64,000 bases of DNA from the NCBI GenBank assembly GCA_035079385.1, contig JAVHKY010000063.1, positions 1,426,001 through 1,490,000 on the forward strand. The letters run 5' to 3'. This DNA comes from Aspidiotus rigidus. Its lineage: Eukaryota > Arthropoda > Insecta > Hemiptera > Diaspididae. The first letter of the stretch is position 1. The number at the start of each line of letters is the position of its first letter. Under the pieces are notes generated by a model that was not told where the DNA came from, ran no database searches, and worked only from the letters and a program-made list of their open reading frames with translations. This document shows positions 43,220 to 56,277 of this stretch, one piece after another. The translations under genes and the position numbers were made by a program.

Positions 43220-44107
43220 GGGTGTACTTCAAAATTTCTAAATCACTTATTGGGTAGATATTTTCACGCGCACGCGCGCACAGTCTCTCCTGACAGGTGG
43301 GGGAAACTTGCAAATTTTTAAATCGGGGTATGGTGAGACAAAAGATATGAAATATGTCAAAAAGCAATTGAAATATTTGGAAAATGGAATTATGGTTGTA
43401 CTTTAAAAAAGAATAACTGAAGGAGAGTGGGAAACAAACAACAATAAAGTGAGGATAGGGAAGATAATTGGAAGAAGAGAAGCAGTTGAGTCAGGTGTTG
43501 GTACTCAAATTTAAGGGAAGAGAAAAATAACAGATATGTACAAGTTGGAGTAATTGAGGAACATAATTACTTGTAGGAGTTGAAAACTGTGTTTAAAATG
43601 ATTACATAGGAGAGAGGATATGATTTGGATTACATTGTAGGAAGTGACACAAATATCAAAAAATTCATAACATTAAGTGAAAAAAATGAATACGTGCATT
43701 CAAATTCCAAAAAAGGAGAAATGTCTAACAATGAAAATACGTGACCCGCGCCGTCTTGCTAATATGTAATAGGTGCAGTATTAATCAAACAATATACATT
43801 ATTATAAATATTGATGTTTGAAGACTATCTTGGTCACTCTTCACAAATACTTTACAAGAAATAAAATTTGCCAGGCAAAAATTGAATCTCAAGAAACAGA
43901 GAATGTCAACACATTTTTCCCGTGGATTTTTGTTTTTTCATTTTTTTGCAATTACATACAGGTTTTAGAGCCAAGAGCCCCAAATATGACTCTATATTCT
44001 AGTACACATATAAAACGTTGAATAACCTCCATGTTTTTACTTTATTTAAATTTAGAAATTATTTACAACCATTTTTTATTTTTTTTATTTTTTATGGCCC
44101 CCCAGAT
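43220..44107. other. Unassigned AT-rich sequence
   Basis: No coding evidence and no repeat match noticed. Short Lys/Asn-rich frames only. Confidence 0.45.
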
Positions 44108-44435
44108 TTGTTTTCAAGATGATGGCAAGGAGGAGGGAGTACAAATTATAGGACAGTAAAGTACTATTAGTAGAATCAAATGAGTGTAAACCCCATCCTC
44201 AAAGCTCTTTTGGAGAGGCTACCATTTTTATGTCCCCAAAATTTATTCTTGTAGTACAGATAGAAGAAAGAGAGTACAAGTTAGGGGACCCCCAAGTACA
44301 TACAAATCAAGTACAATCCAACAACATGAGTCACTGTCCCAAATACCTCCTTGAGGGTCAAACATTTCTACAGAGCTCTACCCACATTTAGTTTCAAGAT
44401 TCTAGAGAGGGGGAGGGGTACAAATTACAGGACCT
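44108..44435. repeat. Degenerate tandem repeat, about 140-bp period
   Basis: Three related segments near 44108, 44241 and 44389, each with ttcaaga-type sequence, a purine-rich stretch, then gtacaaattataggac (44139), gtacaagttaggggac (44274) and gtacaaattacaggac (44418). The spacing is about 135 and 144 bp. Confidence 0.6.
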
Positions 44436-44699
44436 TTGAAGATAAATAGAACAAATTAGATACAATCAATAGGTTGAGTCCCCCCTTGGACCCAAGGGGG
44501 GGGGCAGAAATGCTGCCTAAAAGTCAGATATATGTATTTGAGCCAATGTCAAAAATGTGACCCAAGTTTTCTGAAACGCCAAGAAAACATACAAGTATCA
44601 CACACCAAAAGTCCCACTGCGCGCAAAACCTAAACATAGTAGAAGGAAAACCCGCTATTTAAAAAAACTTATTTCTGGCAATAAAATTGAATTTTTAAA

Positions 44700-44936
44700 A
44701 TGACAGGTCTTATATTTGACAATGAAATAAAAACCTTACAAAGAAAAAATACCTCTGTAAAAAAAACGTCAGTGATCCGAAGGAGCAACAACAATTGCAG
44801 ATATTATTATGCTGATTTGATGGATAAGCAGCGAATTCACAATCAATGTAATAAGTGTTGCCTGTCTTTGTCTTTGTGGGCGCAAAAATGTTCCACAAGA
44901 TGTGAACCACTCTCTCAAGATTTTTCCTGCACTTAA
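44700..44936 (+). pseudogene. Possible zinc-ribbon tail of a DNA transposase
   Basis: A 78-codon frame with CRYYYADLMDKQRIHNQCNK then CCLSLSLWAQKCSTRCEPL. The spacing of Cys and His resembles the C-terminal zinc-binding segment of piggyBac-type transposases. One expected cysteine is a tyrosine. No transposase core, TTAA ends or inverted repeats were found, so this is tentative. Confidence 0.25.
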
Positions 44937-45234
44937 TTTGACCATAATCACCTTACGTGCTCAAGAAATGTATATACTAAGTTATGTATCATTTCCCTCT
45001 TTCCTAGACAATATTGAATTTATCCTCCAAACGTGTTTTTATACCACAATAAAAAATTTGTGTTTTACTTTATTTGTTATACTTGTACTTGAGAGAAAAT
45101 TTTGACAAGTGAAGGAATTACTGGTACGTAAAATAAGTTGAGCACCTATACAATCGATTCTGGAACGGCCAACATTCCATCATCAGGCAATTGCAATTGA
45201 AAACATATCGAAGGGAAAAAAAAAGTAAATTTAA

Positions 45235-46395
45235 AAATGCTCACGCAGCCGCGTAAGCAACGCACGACTTTTCACATTAACCTACAATCAAGTTTTTTGC
45301 TTAAACGTTAATTCTAGTACTCCAATTTATCCGAAGAATCGTTTTCTCAATAAGATACATACATCCTCACCATCTCTTGCCTCTCCAATCCATTCCGGAT
45401 CATCTCCGATTCTCAAGCATCTTTTAATACTGGTTATTGTAGACTCACACACACGCCCATCTCATAACTTATCTTATCCTTCTTTCATGCTCTCATTGCG
45501 GTACTGATACGCTCCCCCCCCCCCCTCATTCAACATGTCTTTTCCTGTCCCAAATTAGTTTTACTCCCGAAATCCTGACTTATCTCTCACAATCACGTAG
45601 AAGTACTTTCCATTGGTTATCAACATCTTTCAATTCTTCCAACAATTAAATTCCTTTTTCCGCATTTTCACTTTTCAAAACCACTGAGCTCATAGTTCTG
45701 TGACACTCTCTTAGTAACTCGTTAATTTAAAAGAAATCTTCACGAAAATAAAAAATGAAATAATTTTTACCTCTGCCTACAAGTAATCATTTCGCTTAAA
45801 TCCTTTCTTCATGCTCACATATATCTTCACCATCTCTCGCCCCTCTACTCATAATTTATTCTTGATCATCTCCAATTCCCAAGCATCCCTTTATATTATT
45901 TCAAGCTATTCTTCTCTTCATCAAATCATAATTTGTATTCCCGCTCTCATCGCAATCTATGAGAGAATAACCGAAAAATGTTATCTTTAAGAGAATTAAA
46001 AACGCACACTTATGGATGAAAACTCAAAAGAGTTAAGCAATAGCAACCACCCCGCCCCATTTTGCAAGGTTGGGAATGAGAACAACGCGTCATTATAAAC
46101 CCCTGCGTCATTATACACCCCACCTTAAACGGAGTTTTTCAAAAGAAATTAATGTTGGAATTAAAGTCTTATTGAAAACTAAGTTGTGTACCTCGTGTAG
46201 TCTCATGTTGTTGCCACAGAGCGTGAATAAGGGTTAGCCACAGAATCAGTCACCCTAGACTCACACACACATATACACTTCTCATCCCTCATCTTATGCT
46301 TCTCTCATGCTCTTATTCCCTCTCCCACATCTGAATCAATAACAACACCAAGCTTATAACTCCCTAGTGACAGGCTCTTATTAGCTCATTAAATG
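45235..46395. repeat. Degenerate long-period duplication
   Basis: Segments 45355-45520, 45812-45965 and 46255-46395 share pyrimidine-rich phrases (tcttcaccatctctcgcc, ttcatgctctcat, tctcaagcatc). 45690-45760 resembles 46340-46420 (cactctcttagtaactcgtt and caggctcttattagctcatt). The period is roughly 450 bp. A phrase gctcacgcagccgcgtaagc (45239-45258) matches the reverse complement of the right edge of the block ending at 42778. Confidence 0.45.
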
Positions 46396-46435
46396 AAAAA
46401 AACAATTAAAAGAAAAGAAATAAAATAAAACATGA

Positions 46436-46640
46436 AAGATTATACGCAAAGGATTGCTCACCAATACTATAGCATATCCTTACATGACATTCATTCATGA
46501 GAAACTCAACCAAACGAGCAAATCTTTCACACATATCACTCAAAAAAATGACAAGATTATAGGCAAAGGATTGCTGCACTAATACTATACTAACACAACA
46601 TTCATTCATGACAAACTCAACACGAACGAACATATCCGAA
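46436..46640. repeat. Two-copy tandem duplication, 117 bp
   Basis: gattatacgcaaaggattgc (46438) and gattataggcaaaggattgc (46555) start two copies. Both run on through acattcattcatga and aaactcaac. Confidence 0.75.
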
Positions 46641-47133
46641 CATATCCGTATCCTTATGTGTGTGAACAGGTAACTCAAAAAATGAATAAAACTACTATGC
46701 TACAACTATACTGACAATCTACGTAATCAAAGGTTACCCTTCGCTTTTGATGACGAAAAAGCGATTACCTGAAGTTTAGAATGACAAAATATTATTAGCT
46801 CGAATATTTGCATATTCCTGAAATTAGTTCACGCTTCAATTTGAGATTTCTCACGAACGAGACATCGTATCAACACCAAAAGTTCACAATTACTTTCTTA
46901 GACATGTAAATTACAATATTTCAACATTTGAAAAAAATTGAACAAACCATATCAGAGTTATAGGAGTAGGGATTTTTTTTTTAATTGGGTATATCTGGAG
47001 AACTACTGATCCAATCGTCAAAAAAAAAGCAGGTGCAAACTTTCAGTTATAACACTACAACGTGGCCAAGTTTCAAGAAAATCCACCCAGTAGTCTCGGA
47101 GAAGAAGCCCAGACAAATTTTGATCCATATATA

Positions 47134-48179
<1,046 letters not shown>

Positions 48180-48222
<43 letters not shown>
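48180..48222. repeat. (TA)n microsatellite
   Basis: About 21 TA units directly after the Helitron 3' end. They are probably part of the target, which is TA-rich on the other side too. Confidence 0.9.
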
Positions 48223-48225
<3 letters not shown>

Positions 48226-48486
48226 GAAATCTGAAATTTTTTTATGCTAGTTGTGATCTAGGACCTCTAAAACGTCGAGAAAGTTCATTACCCCCTCCCG
48301 CATTCACCTTGCTACGGGTGTAATACCTCACTTTTCTAGTTAGAAAAGTCGGTAAAAAATACAGTTATTATTTGGCTATCAATTAATTTAACTGGAAAGC
48401 AAACGTCACAAAATTGTCAAATGGAACATGCCCTATCTTGTTGAGTTGATTCACTATTAGTAAAGCTGTGTTGAGTAGTTGAAGTC

Positions 48487-49870
48487 GTGAATCTACGGGT
48501 ACCTAAGCTGTACGGATTAGTTAAGACGCATAAAGATAGATGCTCCATCAGGCCGGTGATTTTGTTTATGGCTAGTCCCATGTACCTCCTCAGACGTTAT
48601 CATGCAGTCTGGTTTGTACAAATCACAGACTTTGCTCCTAGGCTCCCAGTAAATTCTTATGACCTCGTTCAAAAATTGAACAATGGGCAGTTTCATCTAC
48701 CTTCTGCTTATCTCTTTTGATTTCGCAGTCATATACACTAACATACTGGAGGAAGTGTCCATTGAGTACATGAGAAGCATATCAGGTTAAAATGGAAAAA
48801 TCTTTTTTATTTGATTAAAGCCTTTCCCATTCTCAAACTATCCACAGAGATTCTCTTCACCACGCATTTCATAAGAGCATGAGGTCCATATCCCCAGTCG
48901 GACCCGAGAGCACGGCTTATACCGCCATATCTTTGTAACTTTCGAAAAGGAAAAAAGGATGCGCGTGGCCATCGAAATTGTGAAGAGAGAAGATACAGCC
49001 GTTAATTTCAGAACAGATAGTATAGTCTGAAGTTTAGTGATACATATATTAACGTATACTTAAGAAACGTCATCCTGATGACGGTAAGAGATGACCGAGT
49101 TTTCCTTAGAGCGTGTTTGTATTTTTCGACAGTGCCTTCATATTCAGTAAAATCGTTGTTTAAAAAGTCAACCAATCAAATTAAGATTATTTATTTCTTA
49201 TCGCAATTAATATCATTTCTCATATTACGCCCGCCGAACAATATTAGTACCGATGCTCGCAAAATTGGGCGCATAAGGAATGAAAACCGTTGAGGAATGA
49301 AAATCGTTGACCTTGATAATGATAGAGTTAGGACGCATTGAGTCCGTGTGCCCCATCTGGGCCACATTTCTCGCAAAATTCAAAAACTGATGTCTATAAT
49401 GAGTAGAGGCACGTTTACAAATGCCTCCTACTGCTCTTACACCCCTCATCACCTCGCAAAGATCCATTCTCCTCCTCCAAAGAACAGGGGTCAACAGAAT
49501 CAGATGTGGCGATTGTAATGCCTTATGTATGCGGAAGTCAGACGGGTGGGGCTCTGTACAGGACCGTATAAATGAGCTGTTCACGATGCACAGTCACAAA
49601 AATTTACCTTCGCTCGGCACATTCCATCTATGAGCAATTGTTCCTGGAAAAGAAGGTATCTCTCGAGTTAATCCGATTCTCCAGGTTATGATTGCTTTCA
49701 TATCTTGCTTGGATGATGGTTGTTGAACAGAAAGCGCCTGCATTTTATCCAATTGTTCCTGCGGAAGCTACTTGTATTTGTATTTTTGGATTACTCCTTC
49801 GAGTGTACCTCTCTTATAAAGGTATCTTTTCTTCACAGCTCGCCGAAACGTAGTTTTCAACATATTGGAG
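48487..49870 (+). pseudogene. Penelope-like element remnant (RT start and GIY-YIG)
   Basis: The first frame (48487-48720) reads RVPKLYGLVKTHKDRCSIRP, then NSYDLVQKLNNGQFH, the conserved PLE RT beginning (P-x-x-Y-G-x-x-K-x-H-K...R-P-I). Continuing in another frame: VIYTNILEEVSIEYM (LFTNVPxxEA-type). After a gap with no recognisable RT palm, 49300-49390 reads RVPHLGHISRKIQKL. Then GVNRIRCGDCNALCMRKSDG (49484-49543) is a worn GVYxIxCGDCxxxYIGETGR signature. Several frameshifts and a large internal deletion. Diverged from both other PLE copies in the window. Confidence 0.7.
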
Positions 49871-50793
49871 GAGATAGACATTATTTATCACAAAAACGGT
49901 TTCACTAATTACGAATCACCCAACGGCACGAGGTATGTTCTATTTAGCAGTTTCATGATATCCGTTTTCCAGTTACATTGATACCCGAATTATGACGGTA
50001 TCTTTTCCAATTTTCCTGCTCCTTTTCCTTCGATATTTTTTCAGTTGCGATTACCTGATAATCGGTCCCGAAACTGGTCGTAGTTGCTTTACTATTTTAC
50101 GTAACTGCAGGATTTCTTCGCTCGTCAATATTTTCTCTCCAATTTAGGATCGTAATTCATATCTTTTTTGATGAAAGAAGAAAATTATATTAATCTCGCG
50201 AAGCCTCCCGATTCGGTTTCCTTTTTCACGGGCGCGGATTTATGAGGAAAATTAGGAGGATACATTCCCTCCCAGAAAAAAAAAACAAAAAAAAATAGCT
50301 AAAATCACGCAATTTAGTCATATTTTTCGAGCGGAGCGAGCGAAAAAATTTAAAAATTTTCTAACACTGGAATATCCCCCCCCCAAAAAAAAAAAAAAAA
50401 AAAAAAGTGTACCGAATTCTTGTATGGTGCAAACAGATACTACCTACAAGGTGATCTGGCAAGGTCAAAAGAGAAAAAGAGGGCGACCAACGACCAAGCA
50501 CTAATTGTTCAAAAAATGTTTCTTGTATTTTTTTTTTTCAAATTTACTATTGCTATTTACTCATTTTCGGAAGCGCACTGGACATCGCGAGAATAGTTTT
50601 CTAAATGTTGCTGTATTTTTTAAAATGTTTGACGTATTTTCACATCGTGCATTTATTATTTTAAAGTTCATTATATTTTATTAAAACACATCTTATTTTC
50701 CCATCTTTGCATTAATTTAACTATCGTTCTGACACTCTTTTTTATCTGACAATTAAATCACACCCCTTCTGATCTCCTATATTCCTACGGTAC
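49871..50793. other. Unassigned AT-rich sequence
   Basis: Contains adjacent poly(C)/poly(A) runs at about 50378-50406 and A runs at 50276-50296. No coding evidence. Confidence 0.45.
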
Positions 50794-52013
50794 AACACTG
50801 AGAAAAAACTAGGCCTAGATATTGTAAATTTGACGAAGAACGTAGTAAAGTCGGTCCAGCTGCAACTTTTCGGTCAAAATGACTAGTGTAAGTATTTTCA
50901 GTGATACATATTGTGTTTTATTCTGTACTAGCGGTTGGCGACGCGCCTCCGGCGCGCCTGACCGCTAGCTGTGTGTTGAGTAGATATCTGTGTTTTATAG
51001 GTATCTGTATCTTGTAGGTATGTGTGTTTTGTAGGTATCTTGGAATTCAGATGAATTTTTAAAAAAGAAACAGTGGAAAGAGTTTTGCAAAATTTACAAC
51101 TATTCAGGTCAAAAATAAGAAAATAGACACCAAAAACTGCGACTGTACTTATAAAAATATATCAAAGTTCCGAGTCGCACAAAAATAAAATCACCAAATT
51201 AAATTTTTTACACACTAATTCACTTGAGAGCTGACTTAACGCGTGAAGCCTGTATTCATCGCAGCAGAATACAGACAAATCCATTGACATTTTGCCAGTC
51301 CCTAAGAAAACACACGGACAACAGGTAAAAAAAAGGGTCATTTCCGCTAGCCCATACGCAGTGGCAGTGCGCACCGTGTCTATAGACATTGGTTCTTGTA
51401 TGAGATACCGGATGTAAAATCCTTTATGTAGGTGTTTTTAAAACTGTGAATAAAATAACTTACTTAGTATGGAAGTACAGGGAATACTGTAGTCACAAAA
51501 TTTCCTCCTAAAAATCTGGAACCGGGCTCATTCGAAAGGAAATTACAGGGGCTACAATTTTTGTTCTCTTCAATTTTTCATAAAAATGAGTTATACTCGA
51601 GTTATCACAATAATTCAATTTTCGAAACGGCGCCACTCAACGCGCGTAGGTCTAACGTACAGCGCAAAACAGTTTCAGTACTCGATAATGCCCGTTTTTC
51701 CTTTATACTGAAAAAAGTCATTGTTTTCGCCCTTTTTTGAAATTACTCAGCACCTCCCCGTCAAATTTTTATTTTTATGAGTCTATGTGCTGCTCTGGGA
51801 TGAGGACAATATATCCTGAAAGTTTGAAAATGATCGGCCCAGTAGTTCTCGAGTTATAAACGGACAGGAGGACAGACAAACTTTCTGCTTTATATATTAG
51901 ATACCACTTTTCTCCCTAAGTGTGACAATAGTTTTTCGTCATTATAAATATATTCTTCGACTGAACCGGCTTTACTATATTTTCAGGTAAGTACCTCCGA
52001 AGTTTTTCCCAGT
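50794..52013. mobile_element. MITE with CACTG ends, interrupted by a Helitron
   Basis: Left part 50794-50927 starts cactgagaaaaaactaggcc and has gtagtaaagtcggtccagctg. The reverse complement of the right part (52013-51902) starts cactgggaaaaacttcgg and has tagtaaagccggttcagtcg. The two parts make a MITE of about 246 bp once the Helitron 50928-51901 is taken away. Confidence 0.65.
50928..51901 (-). mobile_element. Non-autonomous Helitron, minus strand
   Basis: On the minus strand it starts TCTAATATATAAAGCAG at 51901, after A (complement of 51902). It ends with a GC-rich inverted repeat (ggcgcgccggaggcgcgtcg) and CTAG at 50928, followed by T. The first 50 bp hold the gtttgtctgtcc motif also seen in the plus copy. 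974 bp, no protein coding. It is nested in the MITE and leaves an exact empty site (A/T) when removed. Confidence 0.75.
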
Positions 52014-53639
52014 GAATTTCTTCAAGTATTATTTCTCATCTTACTTTATGATTTTGCTAGTTCATAGGTTTTTTTGAGAGAGAATCAAACGTGGGATAGT
52101 TTGAAAATCCCATCTCGAAGATTTAAATTTTTTTCTGAGTACACCATGTCCGCAATTTCGCAAGAAGGTTGACTTCTAACAGTATTTGCCCTCGGTTGAA
52201 TTTTTCCAAGTCACGAAAGTCGAATTTTTCCTAATCTCAAGCTCATGAATATAGCTCAACAATCGCAAACTGTTATTCTGATCATCTTGAGATTGCGAAT
52301 ATTCAAGTTCTTTATATTATAATTATAACGTTTGATCTGTTGGTTTTGTTCCAATTTAACGAGAACAAGGATAATCATGTAATTGAATTCAATAGAGCGT
52401 ACCAACTGAAAAACAACTGCTGTATTTTATTATCAATGGAGTCATCTTAAATTTTTTACTTACCGTAATTAAATAATGCCCGACATAATTTTACCGCTTG
52501 ATTGCGATTACAGCATTTGCTATCTCGTAAATATTCCGTCAATATACGCAAATTACGTTGAGCCAGTTTTACAAGACGTATCTTACATATTTTCATCTTA
52601 TTGAATTATCCTACATGAGGTGCAATCTATCGTCATATTTTAGAGAGCGAACCTGATTGTGACGCTATCTACCAGGTTTCTAGTTGAAAATATTCGTTTA
52701 GGGTAACACGTAATCCGAGAAAGACTTTTGAAGAAGGTTTTACTATCTATCGTACAACTTGCGATACCTATGATGACTTCCCGTGCACAGAATGGTGTCG
52801 ATAGTTTTCAAATCTTCCGATGGATCGCGTTAACAATACTTCTCAATTTTAGAAAGGAAGAAATTCTCATCATTTCTTTTAAATTCTCGATTTTCACCAG
52901 TTCCTGTTTTTATTTTGAATGAAACGTCTGAAAACATGGTGCAATTTTCGCGAGATTTTTTTCGAATTTACATCTTTAAAAAAAATCAGTCACATAATAG
53001 CCACGGATAAGTAGATTTTTTTTGTGAAAAATTGAAATCAAAAAATTAATTCGTAAATGAAGAGATAAAAATTGAATGAGAGAGAATCACGTACGGTAAT
53101 TCAATTGAAAAGAGACAACACCAAAACGATGTAAAAAATGGAAAAGACAATTTTGCTCTTTATAAACATCCGCGGAGGGAAATACTTCTGATTTTTAGAA
53201 AGCTCGGATCGTCTGCAAGAAGAAAAATAACGTTCGAAGAAAAATAAGGGAAGCGATTGAAATCATCAAGTGATCGAACGGTGCAGTACTTCAAATCTTT
53301 CAATGCTACTTATTTGCCCGTATCACATATGTTACACTCAATCACTGAATTTGGTCATCTATCGAAAAAAGTGCTTACAACGCGTAGTGGAAGTCACAAT
53401 TTACTTAATACGTGTTATGGGCATTTTTTTTGCTCATTAGCTCAAATGAAATGCACACAACGCGTAGTGGAAAATTATCTTCTCCACAACAAGATTGAAT
53501 TTCAAAATTTTAAGTTGTGAGTCCAGAGCAGTCTTCAGTACGCGTTATGAGAAATTTTTAGTTGCGTATAATGCGTTTTAGAAAGTAAAATTAGTCACAA
53601 CCCATATAACGGATCATGATTGTGCAAAGATACGACAAC
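52014..53639. other. Unassigned AT-rich sequence
   Basis: A 15-base phrase acaacgcgtagtgga occurs at 53387 and 53457, 70 bp apart, inside an otherwise featureless region. No ORF is supported. Confidence 0.45.
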
Positions 53640-53768
53640 AGCAATAGAATTTTTTGAAGTTGGAGGTTGTAGATACGGAGAAAAAACATCGTTGCGCGGG
53701 GTATCCGAGGTCAAGCAGGGTTTTGTCAGATGTAATTGGGCAAAAAGTTGTATGTAATACGACCAGTG

Positions 53769-53801
<33 letters not shown>
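53640..53801 (+). mobile_element. Probable LINE 3' end with poly(A) tail
   Basis: A GC-richer segment (53660-53772: ggttgtagatacggag, ggtatccgaggtcaagcagg) ends in about 29 A (53773-53801). The abrupt poly(A) tail indicates an RNA-derived insertion. Too short to name the family. Confidence 0.4.
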
Positions 53802-53802
<1 letters not shown>

Positions 53803-53987
53803 AATAATTGAAAGCGTAACCTTGCACGCGCGCACAGACACCCACACACACCCTGTCCTTCCACATCAGGGGTTCAGAGGATGCACGCATCCGCCATTTT
53901 GCAAAGTATTCTGCACGGTACTTTTAGCCACTTGTCATCCCAGAACATCCTAACACGCTGATCGAAGAGAGTATATCGAGGATATCC

Positions 53988-54447
53988 TCAGCAGGCTCTT
54001 ACTCCAGAATATTGTAGAGGGTACACGACCTGTTTCGGAATGATTATTTTAGAGGTCCTTTGTTCATATTGTTTATGTACACCGAGCTTCACATTTGACC
54101 GAGAAACTCGCAATGTAATCTCATGGAGTAGGGCAGGATCCTTATACCCCTGCAGGACATCATGTAGATAGTCTATCATTGCTAGTTTACGCTGGTTTCT
54201 TAATGAGTAGATTGTGGACTCTACTAGTAATTCGTTGTACTCAATTTCGTGCGGTTGATACAGGAATATTTTCAAGTAGGTGAATCTCAAGAAACCATGC
54301 TGTATATTCTATGGTGCATCATAAATATTGGGTCCCACACTAGCGCTGCAAATTCCATATTCGATAGTATAAAAGCATAATATAGGGTCAGGAAAGTATA
54401 CAAATGTCCCTGAAGGCGTTAGCATTCCTAATCACAAAACCCATCGC
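53988..54447 (-). pseudogene. Jockey-like RT, C-terminal part
   Basis: Continuation of the RT at 54970-55510 past MITE F. The minus strand reads KAMGFVIRNANAFRDICILS (54447 downward), the post-thumb motif KxxGFIxRN of Jockey-type RTs. It is followed by a stop-broken segment and then the frame 54290-53988 with MRFTYLKIFLYQPHEIEYNE, STIYSLRNQRKLAMIDYLHD and VLQGYKDPALLHEI. These match the usual C-terminal order (RFLRYLxFK..., LxxRRxxxDxxFLHxVL). At least two frame changes and several stops, so no product. Confidence 0.7.
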
Positions 54448-54452
54448 TTTTA

Positions 54453-54963
54453 ACAGGGAACCTGTTTTATGGGGGGCTATTTGAGAAATCTGGCGTACGC
54501 CGTGCGCCGTCCAGCGAAAAACTTGGAAAAATTTCGACTCTCGAGAATATATGATAGGAGGGGGACTTGGAAAAATGTCGACTCTCGAGCTATATATGAT
54601 AGGAGGGGGACTTAAAAAAATTTCGACTCTCGAGCCATATATGATAGGAGGGGGACTTAGAAAAAATTTCGAATCTGAAGCTATATATGATAGAAGAGGG
54701 ACTTGGAAAATTTTGACTCTCGAGCTATATATGATAGGGGACAAATTTTCCCAAGTCTCCCTCCTATCATAAATAGCTCGAGATTTGAGAAAAACTTAGA
54801 CTTTCAAACTACATTATACTAGGCTTATTTTACGTCTAGGCCTTCTTTATACTAGCTTTATCTAGGTCTAGGCTTCCTTGAATTTTCAATACCAAGTCCT
54901 ATTTGACTCATAAAACAGGTTCCCTGCGTTCCTCGTTTAACTTCGTTAAAAAAGCCGTCGTTT
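54453..54963. mobile_element. MITE F, copy 2, inserted in Jockey-like RT
   Basis: Same family as 41338-41722, with inverted ends cagggaacctgttttatggg and cataaaacaggttccctg. Flanked by TTTTA (54448-54452 and 54964-54968), a likely 5-bp target duplication. Contains about five units of the roughly 45-bp repeat, phased at 54534, 54578, 54623, 54669 and 54713. One inverse unit (about 54745-54780) lets the array fold back on itself. Copy 1 has only two units. Non-coding; the 118-codon frame here is generated by the repeat. Confidence 0.75.
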
Positions 54964-54969
54964 TTTTAC

Positions 54970-55510
54970 TTTCATTTATTTGCTGATTTGTGCGTATATC
55001 AAAGTAGAGGCCTTTATCGATTATGACACATAGATCACGTACACGATCATTATTACACAGGATGGTTTGGCAATTTTGATAACTATGCCTTTTTACGTTG
55101 TGTATTTTCCGTGTAAAAGTTACTGTCTGGCATTTTTTATTGTTAAAAGGTGAGCAGTTTGCCTTGCTCCAGGAATCCATTGCGTCCGAGTCTTTTTGCA
55201 AAGCCTGTACATCTGAATTTGTTGCGAACGATTTGTATTGTTTTATGTTATCTGTATATACAGCAGTATCTTCAAGGAGGACGAGATCCTGATAATGTCG
55301 TCTGTAAAAATCAGGAATAGCAAAAGGCCCAGATATTGACCTTTGTGGGATACCTGACGGGTAACTAAATAGCTCCGATTGACACCCTTTGTACGTTACG
55401 CGTTGGGATCTGTTTTTGAAGTACGAGGCAAAGAAATGCACAAGCCCCTCTAAATAGCCCAGTTGTGTCATTTTACGCTGCAAAAGTCGATGATTAACTT
55501 TATCAACTTA
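54970..55510 (-). pseudogene. Jockey-like RT, central part
   Basis: The minus strand reads VDKVNHRLLQRKMTQLGYLE (about 55505 downward), FFASYFKNRSQRVTYKG, then a worn SGIPQRSISGPFAI (from SGVPQGSxLGPLLF), AVYTDNIKQY (from FADDxKIF, catalytic Asp pair lost), NKKCQTVTFTRK and VRDLCVIIDKGLYFD. The frame is open for 191 codons from 55483, but two catalytic motifs are mutated. The last residues before the stop at 54908 belong to MITE F and not to the RT. 5'-truncated near 55510. Confidence 0.75.
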
Positions 55511-56268
55511 GAATACAAGAGTTATTAAAACTCACGCAGACAAGGGAGGGAGAAATAAAAAAAAGCAGTTGCAACAGGTTTGTTGAGCGCTGCGCGTATG
55601 ATCGTAAAAACATGCTATTTTTGCAAAAATATGGAACCCTAGCATGTGAAGAGGACTCCAGAGACTCGAGCCCTTATGATATAACCTTGAAAATGAACAC
55701 GTTTTGAAGAAGGCAACAATGCCTGAAGATTTGAAATAAATTGATTGAAAGAGAAAAATTCTTTTGCCACATAATAAGTGGAAATAAAGTCTTCCTTTCC
55801 ATTTAAGTTACAGCACCTTACAGAACACAATGTGCACGATTTTGTCTCCAAAATATTATACCGCCTCTTCAAAATCATCAACTACGTCTTACAACAGCTA
55901 ATATAATTTCAACCTGACCCTCGATTTGGGGAACATGTTTTGGAAAAATGAGACCCTAAACAAACTTGGGAAAAAAACAACAATTTTCAACATTTTTCAA
56001 CTGAAAAATCTCATCAGTTAGGCTCTTACTCGTCCGTCTCAAAATCAGGCTTATTCGAGTCATTTGACCCCCACATTCAATTTGGCCTCCATTCTCCTTG
56101 TGTACGTCTGGTGATTTGTAATTCAATATTTTTACACGTATCTTTTTTTCGATTGTCTCGGTACACTTCATATTCCATAATCTATTCTGTACTCTCCACT
56201 CACGCCCTGAAATTTACCTTCTTATCTATGTACCATCCGATTTTTCCCGCAAATTTAATTCTCTGTTG
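55511..56268. other. Unassigned AT-rich sequence
   Basis: No coding or repeat evidence between the Jockey-like RT and the foldback element. Confidence 0.45.
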
Positions 56269-56277
56269 TAAACCTTA

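Noticed and set aside
42867..43367. 166-codon minus-strand ORF rich in Cys-Val and Gly-Trp
   Set aside because: Generated by the compound microsatellite.
54388..54744. 118-codon minus-strand ORF with internal repeats
   Set aside because: Its repeated IIYSSRVxIF units are the 45-bp minisatellite of MITE F; only the last 20 or so residues are RT sequence.
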